In this document: in pieces, positions 17,367 through 26,810 of the stretch
Position numbering within the stretch: position 1 is the stretch's first letter
Layout: each line of letters begins with the position of its first letter
NCBI RefSeq assembly: GCF_001591665.1
Contig: NZ_BCVI01000036.1
Coordinates: 1 to 64,000, forward strand
Direction: 5' to 3'
Source: Neobacillus soli NBRC 102451
GTDB taxonomy: Bacteria > Bacillota > Bacilli > Bacillales > Cytobacillaceae
DNA length: 64,000 nucleotides
Translations under genes and position numbers: made by a program
The notes under the pieces: model-generated
Databases searched by the model: none
The model's input: the letters and a program-made list of their open reading frames with translations, nothing else
Told to the model about the DNA's origin: nothing

Positions 17367-18635
17367 ATGTCTGCACCTGAAGTTATCGTTTATAGCAGTA
17401 CTGGCTGCCCGTATTGTGAAAAAGTAAAATCGTTTTTAAAAGGTCAAGGAATTGAATTTGAAGAGCGTAATGCATCCATACATAAGGAATATTTTGACCA
17501 ATTAAAAGAACGGAAAATATTTGGTACGCCGGCAACATTGATTAATGGCAAGCTTGTACTAGGCTTCCAGGAGAAAAAGTTCAATAAACTGCTTGGGCTG
17601 ACAGAAGATCAATCTCCCATGGCTACCACCACTCCTCAAGCCGAAACAAACATAGAAAACGCAGATTCAATTTTTCAACCAGTTAGCGAAAAAATACTCG
17701 AGGAAGTATATGATTTCGTCACCATCGGCGGCGGGCCTGCCGGTGCTTCGGCTGCTGTTTACGCTGCACGTGGGAAATTAAAAACATTAGTGATTGATAA
17801 AGCCCCGAAAGCCGGAACGCTGGCAATCACCCATAAGATTGCCAACTATCCAGGTGTCCGTGAGGAATTAACCGGTCTTGAGCTGTTAACGAGAATGCAG
17901 GCACAGGCAAAAGATTTTGGAGCAGAATTCGTGCGCTCGACGGTACTTTCCGTTGATTTTTCAGATGAAATCAAACTGATTGAACTAGCTGAAGGTAGAA
18001 TCAAGGCGAAAAGCGTCTTTATTGGCGTTGGCGCGAAGGCTCCCTCAAGTAAGATTAAGGGGGAAGAGGAATTTACCGGCCGCGGTGTCAGCTATTGTTC
18101 GACCTGCGATGCGGCATTCTATCAAGATCAGGTAGTCGCCGTTGTCGGTGATAATGATGAAGCCATCCATGAGGCGCAAAACTTGGCCAAGTATTGTAAA
18201 ACAGTAAAATTGTTAATTCCAACTGAATTAAAAGGCGACGTTGATTTCACTTTATTAGAAAATAATCCAAAGGTTGAAATCTACAAACGTCATCGTGTCA
18301 GAGAAATCACCGGAACCGATAGTGTTGAAAAAGTCATTGTCCTTACTGATAAAAGAGTGGAACAAGTTTGGGATGTCGATGGGATTTTCTTATACCTTGG
18401 CGGAATGATGCCTGGAACAGATTTCTTAAAAGGCTCAGTGATGCGCGATGAGGAAGGCTACGTCATGGTCGATGATCTTCTCCGTACCAATGTTGATGGT
18501 GTCTTTGCCGGCGGGGACGCTAGAAGGACACCGATTAAACAAGCGGTTATTTCTGCAGCGGATGGAGCAATTGCCGCATTAAGTGCCGAGCAGCATGTTA
18601 ATAAGCGCTCAAAACTACGCCCGCAATATAGTTAA
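17367..18635 (+). CDS. Glutaredoxin - thioredoxin-reductase-like fusion flavoprotein
   Basis: A 422-aa two-part protein. Residues 1-78 form a glutaredoxin with active site CPYC (Cys14, Cys17) and the GTPATLINGK cis-proline segment. After a linker (about 80-112) comes a thioredoxin-reductase-like FAD enzyme: FAD glycine motif GGGPAG at 121, redox pair CSTC (Cys244, Cys247), and the C-terminal FAD motif FAGGDARR. The second dinucleotide site is odd. It reads VVGDNDEA rather than GGGDSA, and the NADPH-phosphate HRRDxFRA segment is replaced by LIPTELKG. NADPH use is therefore doubtful. It would reduce its own glutaredoxin domain and perhaps peroxidases. The fusion is read directly; the electron donor is unknown. 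Confidence 0.88.
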   Translation: MSAPEVIVYSSTGCPYCEKVKSFLKGQGIEFEERNASIHKEYFDQLKERKIFGTPATLINGKLVLGFQEKKFNKLLGLTEDQSPMATTTPQAETNIENADSIFQPVSEKILEEVYDFVTIGGGPAGASAAVYAARGKLKTLVIDKAPKAGTLAITHKIANYPGVREELTGLELLTRMQAQAKDFGAEFVRSTVLSVDFSDEIKLIELAEGRIKAKSVFIGVGAKAPSSKIKGEEEFTGRGVSYCSTCDAAFYQDQVVAVVGDNDEAIHEAQNLAKYCKTVKLLIPTELKGDVDFTLLENNPKVEIYKRHRVREITGTDSVEKVIVLTDKRVEQVWDVDGIFLYLGGMMPGTDFLKGSVMRDEEGYVMVDDLLRTNVDGVFAGGDARRTPIKQAVISAADGAIAALSAEQHVNKRSKLRPQYS

Positions 18636-18646
18636 AATATAAAAAA

Positions 18647-18691
18647 TGGCCTGCCCCTCGCATCATTCGTTAATGCAGCAAGGGCAGGCCA
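18647..18691. terminator. Bidirectional terminator between convergent genes
   Basis: TGGCCTGCCC (18647-18656) pairs with GGGCAGGCCA (18682-18691). A-rich on the left and T-rich on the right, serving both converging genes. Confidence 0.85.
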
Positions 18692-18702
18692 CTTTCTATT
18701 TA

Positions 18703-20004
18703 TTATGCGCCGAGTTTAGGGGCTAGATTTACTGGTTCCTCTTTTGGCTTCCCGGAAATAGTAAACGCGATACCGGCTGCAATTACTAGAGCCACAATCA
18801 TCATAATGAATGATGAATTGAATGAGCCGGTTGAATCAATCATGTAACCCATTAAGAATGGAGAAATGAAACCTGCAATCGATCCTAAACAGTTAACTGT
18901 CGCTGAACCGGATGCCATAATTTTTGCAGGAAGACTGTCAACGACCAGCGCCCAGAATCCCCCTTGAGCTAGGAACATAAAGAATGCAGCAAGACATTGG
19001 TAAATGATAACCATTGTTAAGGATGAAGCTTGGAACATTAAATATAACGCTAAACCTCCAGCTAATGCGTTCGGGATAAATACCCATTTTCGATTTCCTT
19101 TCATTCTATCGGATATATACCCTCCTAGAACGATTGCTACTGTTCCTACTAAATACGGTAATGCACTATAGATACCTGTCTTCATTAAAGAGAGACCTTT
19201 TTCGTTGATCAGATAAGATGGAAGCCATGAGGTAAAGCCCCAAAATGTAATATCAAAGAAGAACCAAATAAGTGCCATTTGCCACAAAATTGGCTTTTTT
19301 AATAGTTCCTTGAAAGATACATCAGATTTCTTTTTCCCAGAAGCGTTCTCCACCACTATATCTTCGTCTAACTCCGCAAGTTCCTCTTTGGTTATTTTAG
19401 GATGATCTTTTGGATTATCTTTAAACTTAAACCAAATATAAATACCGATTGCTAATCCTGGAATCCCCATTACGATAAAGACAACACGCCATCCATATAA
19501 CCCGATGATTGCTGCTGCCACAACCGCTGCAATTGCCGGTCCAAGCGTATTTACGGTTGATTGAATCCCCGTGGCTGTTCCACGCTGCTTACTTGGAAAG
19601 TAGGTAGCAATTGCTTTGTACGTTCCACCCGGTAAACAGGCTTCACCCAAACCGAAGACAAAACGAACCAATAAGAAAAGAGGATAAGAGAAAATTACCC
19701 CTGTTAAAGATGTAAAAATAGACCACCAAACAATACCAACACTTACTATCCGACGGAAACCAAATTTATCTGATAGCATCCCGCCGGGAATCTGGAACAA
19801 TGCATAGCCGGCAAAGAACATACTTAATAGTAATCCTTGAGCTGTCTTATTTAAGTTAAGGTCTTCCCCGATAAATGGCAGGGCAATCGTAATAACCATC
19901 CGATCAAGAAATGAAAATAACCAACATAACCATAGAACTAATAAAATTGAATAGCGAACCTTCCATTTTTTCTTTGGCTGTACTTGAGATAAGTCACTCA
20001 CCAA
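18703..20004 (-). CDS. MFS transporter (anion:cation symporter type)
   Basis: A 12-helix major facilitator of 433 aa with the ACS-family signature (FSFLDRMVITIALPFIGEDL, GGMLSDKFGFRR, GEACLPGGTYKAIATYFP). Relatives carry sugar acids, small carboxylates or ureides with protons. The substrate cannot be read from the sequence. The start is TTG (20004) or GTG (20001), both near GGGGGG. It lies downstream of a LytS/LytTR two-component system on the same strand, separated by 318 bp. Such systems often control a neighbouring transporter, so regulation of this gene is a reasonable guess. Confidence 0.85.
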   Translation of the reverse strand: MVSDLSQVQPKKKWKVRYSILLVLWLCWLFSFLDRMVITIALPFIGEDLNLNKTAQGLLLSMFFAGYALFQIPGGMLSDKFGFRRIVSVGIVWWSIFTSLTGVIFSYPLFLLVRFVFGLGEACLPGGTYKAIATYFPSKQRGTATGIQSTVNTLGPAIAAVVAAAIIGLYGWRVVFIVMGIPGLAIGIYIWFKFKDNPKDHPKITKEELAELDEDIVVENASGKKKSDVSFKELLKKPILWQMALIWFFFDITFWGFTSWLPSYLINEKGLSLMKTGIYSALPYLVGTVAIVLGGYISDRMKGNRKWVFIPNALAGGLALYLMFQASSLTMVIIYQCLAAFFMFLAQGGFWALVVDSLPAKIMASGSATVNCLGSIAGFISPFLMGYMIDSTGSFNSSFIMMIVALVIAAGIAFTISGKPKEEPVNLAPKLGA

Positions 20005-20322
20005 AATCCCCCCCTTAAATACCTTCGTAGATTTGCGTCTATAAATAAAACGATTTCATTTTCTCGAGAATAACTATAAATTCTAATCCCTCATCTTTTC
20101 GAAAACGGTTTTTAACTATTCCCTAAATTCATGATATATAAATGGTTGGACATTTTGTTATATTAGTCACGAAATGAACATAATTAGATATAAAACGCCT
20201 TCAAATACATACGAAGTGCAGTGAGTAAAGTTAAAAAAGCATTAAAAGGGGGTTGAAAAAACATTAAACTTTCCATCTAAATATAAAGATAAAATAAAAA
20301 CAGCCACAATTATCGAATTTGG
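20005..20322. other. Intergenic region upstream of the MFS gene
   Basis: About 320 bp of AT-rich sequence holding the leftward MFS promoter and the end of the LytTR gene. On the minus strand the GTT-containing motifs AATAGTTAAA and ACCGTTTTCG lie close together near 20095-20120 and recall LytTR half-sites. Their spacing is not the usual two turns. No gene is seen. Confidence 0.35.
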
Positions 20323-21069
20323 TTAAAAACCTAAGTATTGGCGAACGGTTTTAGCATAGGAGCGACTAACTGGAACTTTGGAACCATCACAAAAAATTAA
20401 ATTATAGGTGCCATTAAACCATTGTTCTATTTCACTCACATATTTTAGGTTGATAATATAGCCACGATGTACTCTCAGAAAAGAATGATTTTCTAATTTT
20501 TGTTCTATTTCATATAAATTTGTATCAATGATGTACTTATCATTTACTGCTTTTACAAATACTTGGCGATTTTCTGTTCCGATATAGAGAATATTATCGA
20601 TATCCACCAAGATAATCCGCTCATCTTTAACCACCGCTAGCTTATTTATTTTTAGACTCGACTTCGCTTCTTTAACCGGCTGTGATTGGTCGTCTTCCTT
20701 TTTTAATTGATGCCACTCTGCTATTCTTTCAAGGGTTTGTTCAATTCTTTTTTCATCAAATGGCTTTAAAATATAATCGACGGCATCAAGCTCAAAAGCT
20801 TTGATTGCATACTCCTCGAATGCTGTTGCAAAAACAATGAAAGGCGGCTTTTTTAATAAACGGAGTTTTTGAGCTAATTCAATTCCACTTCCATTTGCCA
20901 AATGAATGTCCAAAAAAATAACTTCGGGCTCCAATTGATGAATCCCCAAAATAGCAGCTTCTATTTCATCTGCTTCTCCTACTACCTCTATTTTATTACT
21001 TTGAGAAAGTATGTCCTTAAGGTCTTCTCTAGCAAACAACTCATCCTCAACCAAGAAAGCTCTTATCAC
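20323..21069 (-). CDS. LytTR-family response regulator
   Basis: Response regulator of about 248 aa: receiver domain (FLVEDE, phospho-acceptor Asp in VIFLDIHLANGSG, Lys in DYILKPFDEKR), then a LytTR DNA-binding domain (FLRVHRGYIINLKYVSEIEQW, VPVSRSYAKTVRQ). The GTG at 21069 is preferred because AGGAAGGAAGAG precedes it and the receiver then begins at residue 3. It overlaps the end of its kinase gene by 23 nt. The partner is the LytS-like kinase. A pyruvate- or carboxylate-linked transporter is a typical target. Confidence 0.92.
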   Translation of the reverse strand: MIRAFLVEDELFAREDLKDILSQSNKIEVVGEADEIEAAILGIHQLEPEVIFLDIHLANGSGIELAQKLRLLKKPPFIVFATAFEEYAIKAFELDAVDYILKPFDEKRIEQTLERIAEWHQLKKEDDQSQPVKEAKSSLKINKLAVVKDERIILVDIDNILYIGTENRQVFVKAVNDKYIIDTNLYEIEQKLENHSFLRVHRGYIINLKYVSEIEQWFNGTYNLIFCDGSKVPVSRSYAKTVRQYLGF

Positions 21070-22825
21070 AAGACTCTTCCTTCCTTTCATATTGGAGGGG
21101 AACAATGATTGTAATGTTTGTTCCACTGTTAACCTTGCTGTCTATAGAAAAAAAAGCTTCTGAACCAAACACTAATGATAGCCTCTCCCTAATATTTTGT
21201 AACGCTATCCCTGTCCCTTTATTTGAGGGAATGGTTTCACTGCCAATAAGCTTTAGCCTTTCGCTAGGAATTCCTTGACCATTATCTTTAATTAAAAGTC
21301 TAAGGAAACTTTCTTCCTCAATGTCTATCGTAATTTCAATGGTTTCCTGTTTACGTCGTTGTGAAAATCCATGAACAATTGCATTTTCAACAAGAGGTTG
21401 AATGGTGAACGGAGGGATTAATGCCATATTAACGCTTGGATGTACCGTTGTTTTAATGGTAAAACGCTCCGGAAAACGTGCTTGTACTAAATTAAAATAA
21501 GCATTTAGAGTCTCCATCTCCTTCTCAATGGGGATTAAAGTCTGACTTGCCGCACTCGTATTATTGCGAAGAAAAGTACTTAAGTGAAGTAATAGCGATC
21601 TCGCAAACAAAGGATCTCTTTTACAAAGAGCGGAAATCACATTAATCGAATTAAAAAGAAAATGAGGGTGAATTTGAGCTTGTAATGCTTTAATTTTTGC
21701 ATTTTGCAGCAATTCTTTATGCCGTTCAGCATCACCTATTTCTAACTGGGTTGAAAACAACATGAGTAAACCTTCCGCTAATTCTAGTTCCGCTTCATTC
21801 ATTTTAAATGGCTTCTTATAATATAATTTGAATGTACCTACAGGTTTTTCGCCCACTACCAATGGGACAATAATGACTGCTTTCAATGGACAATTACTAT
21901 TTTTCAAGTTTATCGCTTTTAAGGTATGTATTTCCCCATTTTGGAGTACCTCTTTTACTGCGTCTTGATCAACGTACCGCAGTAAGTGTCCATATTCTTT
22001 CCCTTCACCAACATGGGTTAAAACATCAGTTAAATCGGTAATGGCTACAGAATCAGCCTTTGTATATGTACATAGTATTTGTGCTACCTTTTCGCATGAA
22101 TGCACATTGAACCCCCTGCGAAAAAATGGCAATGTTTTATTTGCGATAAATAATGCCTTTTGGGTTTGAATGGCCTTTGCTTTTTCTTCTTCGCGTACCA
22201 CACTATAGAAGATTAATGCACAGATCCAAATTCCAATTCCATTTACAATGATAATCGGTAATCCAGTGAATTGAATTAATAGCAAAGCCACGTTATGTGA
22301 TTTCGTAAAAACAGGGATTAAAATAATTTGCAGGAATAAGATTAAAACACTTATCAATAAAATAAGCGGCGGCTGCATTCGTTCTTTAATGGTAATTTTC
22401 CGATTGATCCAACCTGCTGTTAATCCACCTAATATCGTCAGAATAAAAGTAGCCGTATTAATAAATCCGCCTAATAGATATCGGTGTCCGCCTGCGATAA
22501 TTCCAGCACCCAATCCGACTGCTGGGCCGCCAAAGAGCCCGCCAATAATTACACCTATATTACGAGTATCTGCAATCGCCTTAAAGGAGTCTAGATTATA
22601 GGCTTCTCCTTTTGATACGATTTTGGAAATATCGGGATGGATTTCAATCCCTGTATAATTGCCTATTATGCCAAATAAACCAAATACAAAAATCATCACA
22701 ATTTTACCTTTCCAGCTTAAGTGCTGGTAAATCATTTGTCTAAAGAGAGTTAGCCGAGTAATCAGGAATGCAATCGTAACAATCATGCACATCCGCCAAA
22801 TCAGCTGGCTTATTAGATCTAACAT
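21047..22825 (-). CDS. LytS-type sensor histidine kinase
   Basis: A membrane sensor of 592 aa. Five to six N-terminal helices form a 5TM-LYT sensor (IADTRNIGVIIGGLFGGPAV, GLGAGIIAGGHRYLLGG). A GAF-like region follows at about 230-360, then a His_kinase domain with phospho-acceptor His in QIHPHFLFNSINVISAL and an ATP-binding domain (VENAIVHGF, DNGQGIP, GTGIALQNIRERL). It forms an operon with the LytTR regulator. Related Bacillus LytS and YpdA systems respond to wall state or extracellular pyruvate. Which signal applies here is unknown. Confidence 0.92.
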   Translation of the reverse strand: MLDLISQLIWRMCMIVTIAFLITRLTLFRQMIYQHLSWKGKIVMIFVFGLFGIIGNYTGIEIHPDISKIVSKGEAYNLDSFKAIADTRNIGVIIGGLFGGPAVGLGAGIIAGGHRYLLGGFINTATFILTILGGLTAGWINRKITIKERMQPPLILLISVLILFLQIILIPVFTKSHNVALLLIQFTGLPIIIVNGIGIWICALIFYSVVREEEKAKAIQTQKALFIANKTLPFFRRGFNVHSCEKVAQILCTYTKADSVAITDLTDVLTHVGEGKEYGHLLRYVDQDAVKEVLQNGEIHTLKAINLKNSNCPLKAVIIVPLVVGEKPVGTFKLYYKKPFKMNEAELELAEGLLMLFSTQLEIGDAERHKELLQNAKIKALQAQIHPHFLFNSINVISALCKRDPLFARSLLLHLSTFLRNNTSAASQTLIPIEKEMETLNAYFNLVQARFPERFTIKTTVHPSVNMALIPPFTIQPLVENAIVHGFSQRRKQETIEITIDIEEESFLRLLIKDNGQGIPSERLKLIGSETIPSNKGTGIALQNIRERLSLVFGSEAFFSIDSKVNSGTNITIIVPLQYERKEESCDKSFLG

Positions 22826-22905
22826 AGAAACTTCTCCTATTTTTCAAAGTCCTAAGTAACTTAATATGGACCGTATGTTTTGTGCTAAGTTTCCCCTAAT
22901 CCCTA

Positions 22906-22931
22906 AAAAAGACAGCGCAGGCCGTCTTTTC
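22906..22931 (-). terminator. Terminator after the OmpR-type regulator
   Basis: Minus-strand AAAGAC...GTCTTTTTT hairpin with an inner GGCCTGCGC loop region, touching the stop codon of the response regulator. Confidence 0.75.
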
Positions 22932-23635
22932 TATTTCACCGTTGTTACAAGTGAATACCCAATACCAGGATATGTACAAATGACCTTGGAGATATCCGTA
23001 CACCCAGCATCCTTTAGCTTTTTCCGAATTCTAGCAATGGCGACACGTAAATACTCAACTTCATCGCGGTATTCCGCCCCCCAAACCGTTACAAGAATTT
23101 GCTCATGACTGACAATTTTGTCTGTATGAATGGCAAGGTGCTCTAAAATCAAATATTCCGTATTGGTAAAGCGCATCTCCTTCTCATCCACATACACACG
23201 TTTTTGAGCAAGATTTATGTGAATCCTGCCAATAGTAATCTTCTTATCCTCATGAACTGTCTGCTCCAAATGGGAGGACCTACGTAAAACGGCTTTTACC
23301 CTGGCAAATAATTCTTCAAGCGAAAATGGCTTCGTTAAATAATCATCGGCCCCACGCTCAAAACCCTCCACCAAATCATTGGAATTACTGCGTGCAGTTA
23401 AGACAATGACAGGAACATTAGAAAATTTCCGCAGCCTTTCTAGAACGGTGAATCCATCCATGTTCGGCATCATAATATCCAAGAGGATTAAATCAAGCTT
23501 ATGCAGATCAAAATTTTCAAGGAACTGTTCACCATCTGAAAACGTTACTACTTTATATCCAAGAGATAGTAAGTTCGCCTTTATGAATCGGACAATTTTA
23601 GGCTCGTCATCTACGATTGCGATTTTATGATTCAT
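22931..23635 (-). CDS. OmpR/PhoB-family response regulator
   Basis: A 234-aa winged-helix response regulator with a receiver domain (IAIVDDEPKIV, phospho-Asp in LDLILLDIMMPNMDG, Thr/Lys in VLTARS and DDYLTKPFS) and an OmpR-type DNA-binding domain (FTNTEYLILEHLAIH, VEYLRVAIARIRKKL). The layout resembles KdpE. The start at 23635 follows CAGGAGG and gives an 11-nt overlap with its kinase gene. No kdp genes are present, so the target is unknown. The adjacent allantoin island is one candidate. Confidence 0.92.
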   Translation of the reverse strand: MNHKIAIVDDEPKIVRFIKANLLSLGYKVVTFSDGEQFLENFDLHKLDLILLDIMMPNMDGFTVLERLRKFSNVPVIVLTARSNSNDLVEGFERGADDYLTKPFSLEELFARVKAVLRRSSHLEQTVHEDKKITIGRIHINLAQKRVYVDEKEMRFTNTEYLILEHLAIHTDKIVSHEQILVTVWGAEYRDEVEYLRVAIARIRKKLKDAGCTDISKVICTYPGIGYSLVTTVK

Positions 23636-24773
23636 AATGACCTCCTGGTTCTTTCGCATCAATCGGGAACTTCATTGTAAAAATACTCCCCTTTCCAGGT
23701 TCGCTATCAACTAGAATATCTCCATCATGTTCTTTCATTAAACCCAGGCAAATCGACAAACCGAGACCCGTTCCTCCCGTTTTCCGCTGTGGCGAATTAT
23801 CAACTCTAAAAAAGCGATCAAAAATTTTTTTGGAAAGTTCCTTTGAAATACCGATTCCGTTATCCTTAACATGAATAAATACATCCTCTGAACCGGCCTC
23901 AGCCGTTAAGAAAACCTTTTTCTCTGGCGAGTCATTGTGGACTAGTCCATTCATAATCAAATTTAGCAGTACTTGCTGCAGGCGCTTTTTATCCCCATAA
24001 AGCAAGGGAATCTCTGAAATATTATCTGCGTTAAAACTGACCTTATTGCTATCTGCTATTTCGCGGGGCAGCTGGTCTAAGGTATTTGATATCAATTGAG
24101 AAATAGGAAAATAACCTTTATTTAAAGACATCGTCCCCATTTCAATTTTCTTGATATCGAACCAAACGGAAATTAAATCCTGCAAATGCAAAATATCCTC
24201 ATGGATTCCCTGTAAAAGCTCTAATTTGAAATCTTCGTCCCACTCAGCATCTTTTCTCATTAATGTTTCTACACTGCCGCGGATGCTTGTAATCGGTGTC
24301 TTAAATTCATGACTGGCAATTGTAATTAAATTACTTTTTAACTGGTCAATCTCTTCCTCTTTCGTAATGTCACGAAGCAAGTACCCATTACCAATATAGC
24401 CTGTGTCAGAATACACACTAAATTTGTTCAACATTATATACTTTAGCTGATTCCCATCCTCAAGCGTTATTTTTACAGTTATATCCTCTGATTGTAATAA
24501 CTGATCTACCTTTTTATTTTTCGAAACACTTAACTGCTGTAAAAAAGCAATTAAATCCATTTCTGTTTTAAGGTCTTCTATACCCATGTTGTGAAAAAGA
24601 GAATTATTAATAAATTCATTTTGATAAACAATATTTTTATTGTTATCGATTAGGATGATTCCTTCAGTCATACTTCTAAACACAGCATTTAGCCGGGCAT
24701 GCTGATCCTTATATTCCGAAATATTGAATGGTTCTTTATTTATCATTGCAAATTCAACCTCAGACTCCTTCAT
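23625..24773 (-). CDS. Cytosolic PAS-domain histidine kinase
   Basis: A 382-aa soluble kinase with no membrane segment. A PAS domain (about 25-140; MTEGIILIDNNKNIVYQNE, LRDIT) is followed by HisKA (IASHEFKTPITSIRG, phospho-His) and HATPase_c with N box LNLIMNGLVHN, G1 DNGIGIS and G2 GGTGLGLSICLGLM. Overlap with the regulator gene shows they are partners. It senses an internal signal through the PAS fold. It sits immediately downstream of, but separated by a terminator from, the carbamate kinase gene. Confidence 0.92.
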   Translation of the reverse strand: MKESEVEFAMINKEPFNISEYKDQHARLNAVFRSMTEGIILIDNNKNIVYQNEFINNSLFHNMGIEDLKTEMDLIAFLQQLSVSKNKKVDQLLQSEDITVKITLEDGNQLKYIMLNKFSVYSDTGYIGNGYLLRDITKEEEIDQLKSNLITIASHEFKTPITSIRGSVETLMRKDAEWDEDFKLELLQGIHEDILHLQDLISVWFDIKKIEMGTMSLNKGYFPISQLISNTLDQLPREIADSNKVSFNADNISEIPLLYGDKKRLQQVLLNLIMNGLVHNDSPEKKVFLTAEAGSEDVFIHVKDNGIGISKELSKKIFDRFFRVDNSPQRKTGGTGLGLSICLGLMKEHDGDILVDSEPGKGSIFTMKFPIDAKEPGGHYES

Positions 24774-24821
24774 AAGATGCTCCCCCTCATTTTTCCATCC
24801 TTACTATTAAAATGCCCATAT

Positions 24822-24858
24822 TATTAAAAACCCCCTATATGTTTTACATACAGGGGTT
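24822..24858 (-). terminator. Terminator after carbamate kinase
   Basis: Minus-strand AACCCCTGTATG/CATATAGGGGGTT stem followed by TTTAAT. It ends the oxamate-carbamoyltransferase operon. Confidence 0.88.
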
Positions 24859-24870
24859 GGAAATCTATAA

Positions 24871-25851
24871 TTAGCTCATTGTTACTAAGTTTGAAGTTTC
24901 ATCTGCTGCTTCACTACTCATTACGATACGTGTACCAGTTTTTCCTTCAATAGCATCCTGAAGCTTATCAATGGATGTAATGATCACGTTTTTACCGCCT
25001 TTTTGTAAAAATAAAATGGCCGCCTCAATTTTCGGACCCATGCTGCCTTTTGGAAAATGGCCTTCTTCCATATAACGGATGGCATCATCCGCTGTCATTT
25101 CTAATAAGTTTTGTTGCTGTGGTGTGCCGAAATGAATCGCAACCTGTTCAACGCCAGTTAAGATAAATAAATAATCTGCATTGATTTCGGCAGCCAATAA
25201 TGCACTGGCAAAATCTTTATCAATTACTGCCTCAGTACCTTCAAGCATCCCGTTATTCTCTACAACAGGAATTCCGCCGCCTCCAGCTGTAATAACGGTA
25301 ATGTCCTTTTCAAGTAATGCTTCAATCGCGTCTTTTTCAACAATTTTAATCGGTTTTGGAGACGCTACTACACGTCTATACCCTCTGCCGCTATCTTCAA
25401 TAAAAGTCAGTTTTTCATTTTTAAGGATTTCTTCCATTTCTTCTTTTGAATAAAACGGTCCAATTGGTTTAGTAGGGGCATCAAATGCTGGATCATCTTT
25501 AGAAACAACTGCCTGCGTAACAACGGTAGCGACAGTCTTATTAATATTACGCTCAACCATTTTATTTCTAAATGCCTGCTGGATTAAATAACCTAAGTTA
25601 CCTTGAGTTTCTGCATCGCAAACATCTAAGGGATAGACTGGGACAACTGATTCAGCCATTTGGCCTTTAATTAACGTATTACCTACTTGCGGACCATTGC
25701 CATGAGTGATGACAACCGTGTGGCCTTGTTCGATTAACCCTAGTACAGGCTCACAGCTTTCATTAATATTATTTTTTTGCTCTTCAATTGTACCCTTTTG
25801 TCCTTCTTTAATAATTGCATTGCCGCCAATGGCTAAAACGATTTTACTCAT
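24871..25851 (-). CDS. arcC: Carbamate kinase, catabolic (AllK-like)
   Basis: A 326-aa amino-acid-kinase-fold enzyme that makes ATP from carbamoyl phosphate and ADP, releasing ammonia and CO2. Signature blocks: LAIGGNAI, THGNGPQVGN, TAGGGGIPVV and FPKGSMGPKIEAAI. No arginine deiminase or ornithine carbamoyltransferase is nearby. It is the last gene after FdrA/YlbE/YlbF, so its carbamoyl phosphate should come from oxalurate, as in E. coli where the equivalent ybcF gene follows the same set. GGAGAG precedes the ATG. Confidence 0.93.
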   Translation of the reverse strand: MSKIVLAIGGNAIIKEGQKGTIEEQKNNINESCEPVLGLIEQGHTVVITHGNGPQVGNTLIKGQMAESVVPVYPLDVCDAETQGNLGYLIQQAFRNKMVERNINKTVATVVTQAVVSKDDPAFDAPTKPIGPFYSKEEMEEILKNEKLTFIEDSGRGYRRVVASPKPIKIVEKDAIEALLEKDITVITAGGGGIPVVENNGMLEGTEAVIDKDFASALLAAEINADYLFILTGVEQVAIHFGTPQQQNLLEMTADDAIRYMEEGHFPKGSMGPKIEAAILFLQKGGKNVIITSIDKLQDAIEGKTGTRIVMSSEAADETSNLVTMS

Positions 25852-25910
25852 ATAAACATCTCTCCAATGTTGTAATATAATTTAATTCTTGTTGTTTGCT
25901 TCGCTTTACT

Positions 25911-26810
25911 TTAATGCTCATTTGGGTTTTTAAAGGCCAGCATCCCGATAAGAATGCCAAATAATGTATCCAATCCCGAACTGTGGCCGACTTCAAGCAA
26001 GTTCTGAAAGGCCTTATTGAAGGTAGAATTATCACCGCTGGCAAGTGAGTTCACCAACTCGGTAACGGTTGAGCCAAATTCATGCCGAATGGCATACCTT
26101 AAGTATTCCCTGCTTACATCCGTTGTGATTGGTTCACTCTCCAGCAGCTCTGAAAGCTGTTTGTAAAATAGTGCAGAGATAAAATGGGAAGTGGCATCAA
26201 AAGCTAATAACCCGACGATCATGTCGTCACCTGATGGAGTCAGGCCTTTTCCTCTGCCAAGGAAAAACCTAAGAGTCTTCTCAATTAAATAATGGTCACT
26301 CGACATTACCACTTCAATCAACATAACCAAATAGGATTCAGATGCGAACCACTTCTTTTCGCCGACATCATTAAATCTATTTAAAAATAGTTTAATATCA
26401 ACATCCAATCCAGTTAATGCATCCACTGTTGTTAGCTGTGAACAAAGCCTTTCAAAACTGGCTTCAAGGACCCGATTGTTTTTTAGAGGAGATAATTCAT
26501 TTTTAAAACTTTTGCCCTTATCAAGGCTGATTGACATGGCCCGAAATTCTAAGGAATTCGTTTCCGCATTCCAGAAAACGGTTTCTCCGTTATTCACGAC
26601 TGAAACAGCCCTTAAAGTGTCTTCTTCTAGAAGATGAATTCCAAATGGAAGCAGCCCGTTTTTTTTATTGCCAATAAAAACGAGAGAGTCATCCATTTTA
26701 ATATTAAAGCCATTTTTAAAAATACTATGAACATGACCATTGCCCTTTTTACAAAGAAGGAGAGGAATTAGATCACTATATTCCTCTCCAAAAAGAGTAC
26801 TTTTCCTCAT
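25911..26810 (-). CDS. allH: DUF2877 protein, oxamate carbamoyltransferase subunit (AllH/YlbF-like)
   Basis: A 299-aa DUF2877-type protein with the conserved GRGKGLTPSGDDMIVGLLAF block. In E. coli the counterpart ylbF lies beside fdrA and ylbE, and the trio has been assigned to oxamate carbamoyltransferase, which splits oxalurate into oxamate and carbamoyl phosphate. That assignment is from the literature as I recall it. The sequence itself shows only the family and gene order. Its ATG follows the stop of the previous gene directly (TAAATG), indicating tight coupling. Confidence 0.82.
   Translation of the reverse strand: MRKSTLFGEEYSDLIPLLLCKKGNGHVHSIFKNGFNIKMDDSLVFIGNKKNGLLPFGIHLLEEDTLRAVSVVNNGETVFWNAETNSLEFRAMSISLDKGKSFKNELSPLKNNRVLEASFERLCSQLTTVDALTGLDVDIKLFLNRFNDVGEKKWFASESYLVMLIEVVMSSDHYLIEKTLRFFLGRGKGLTPSGDDMIVGLLAFDATSHFISALFYKQLSELLESEPITTDVSREYLRYAIRHEFGSTVTELVNSLASGDNSTFNKAFQNLLEVGHSSGLDTLFGILIGMLAFKNPNEH

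Noticed and set aside
22931-24773. KdpDE potassium sensor pair
   Set aside because: The regulator is KdpE-like in layout, but the kinase lacks the KdpD sensor and membrane helices and no kdp transporter genes are nearby.
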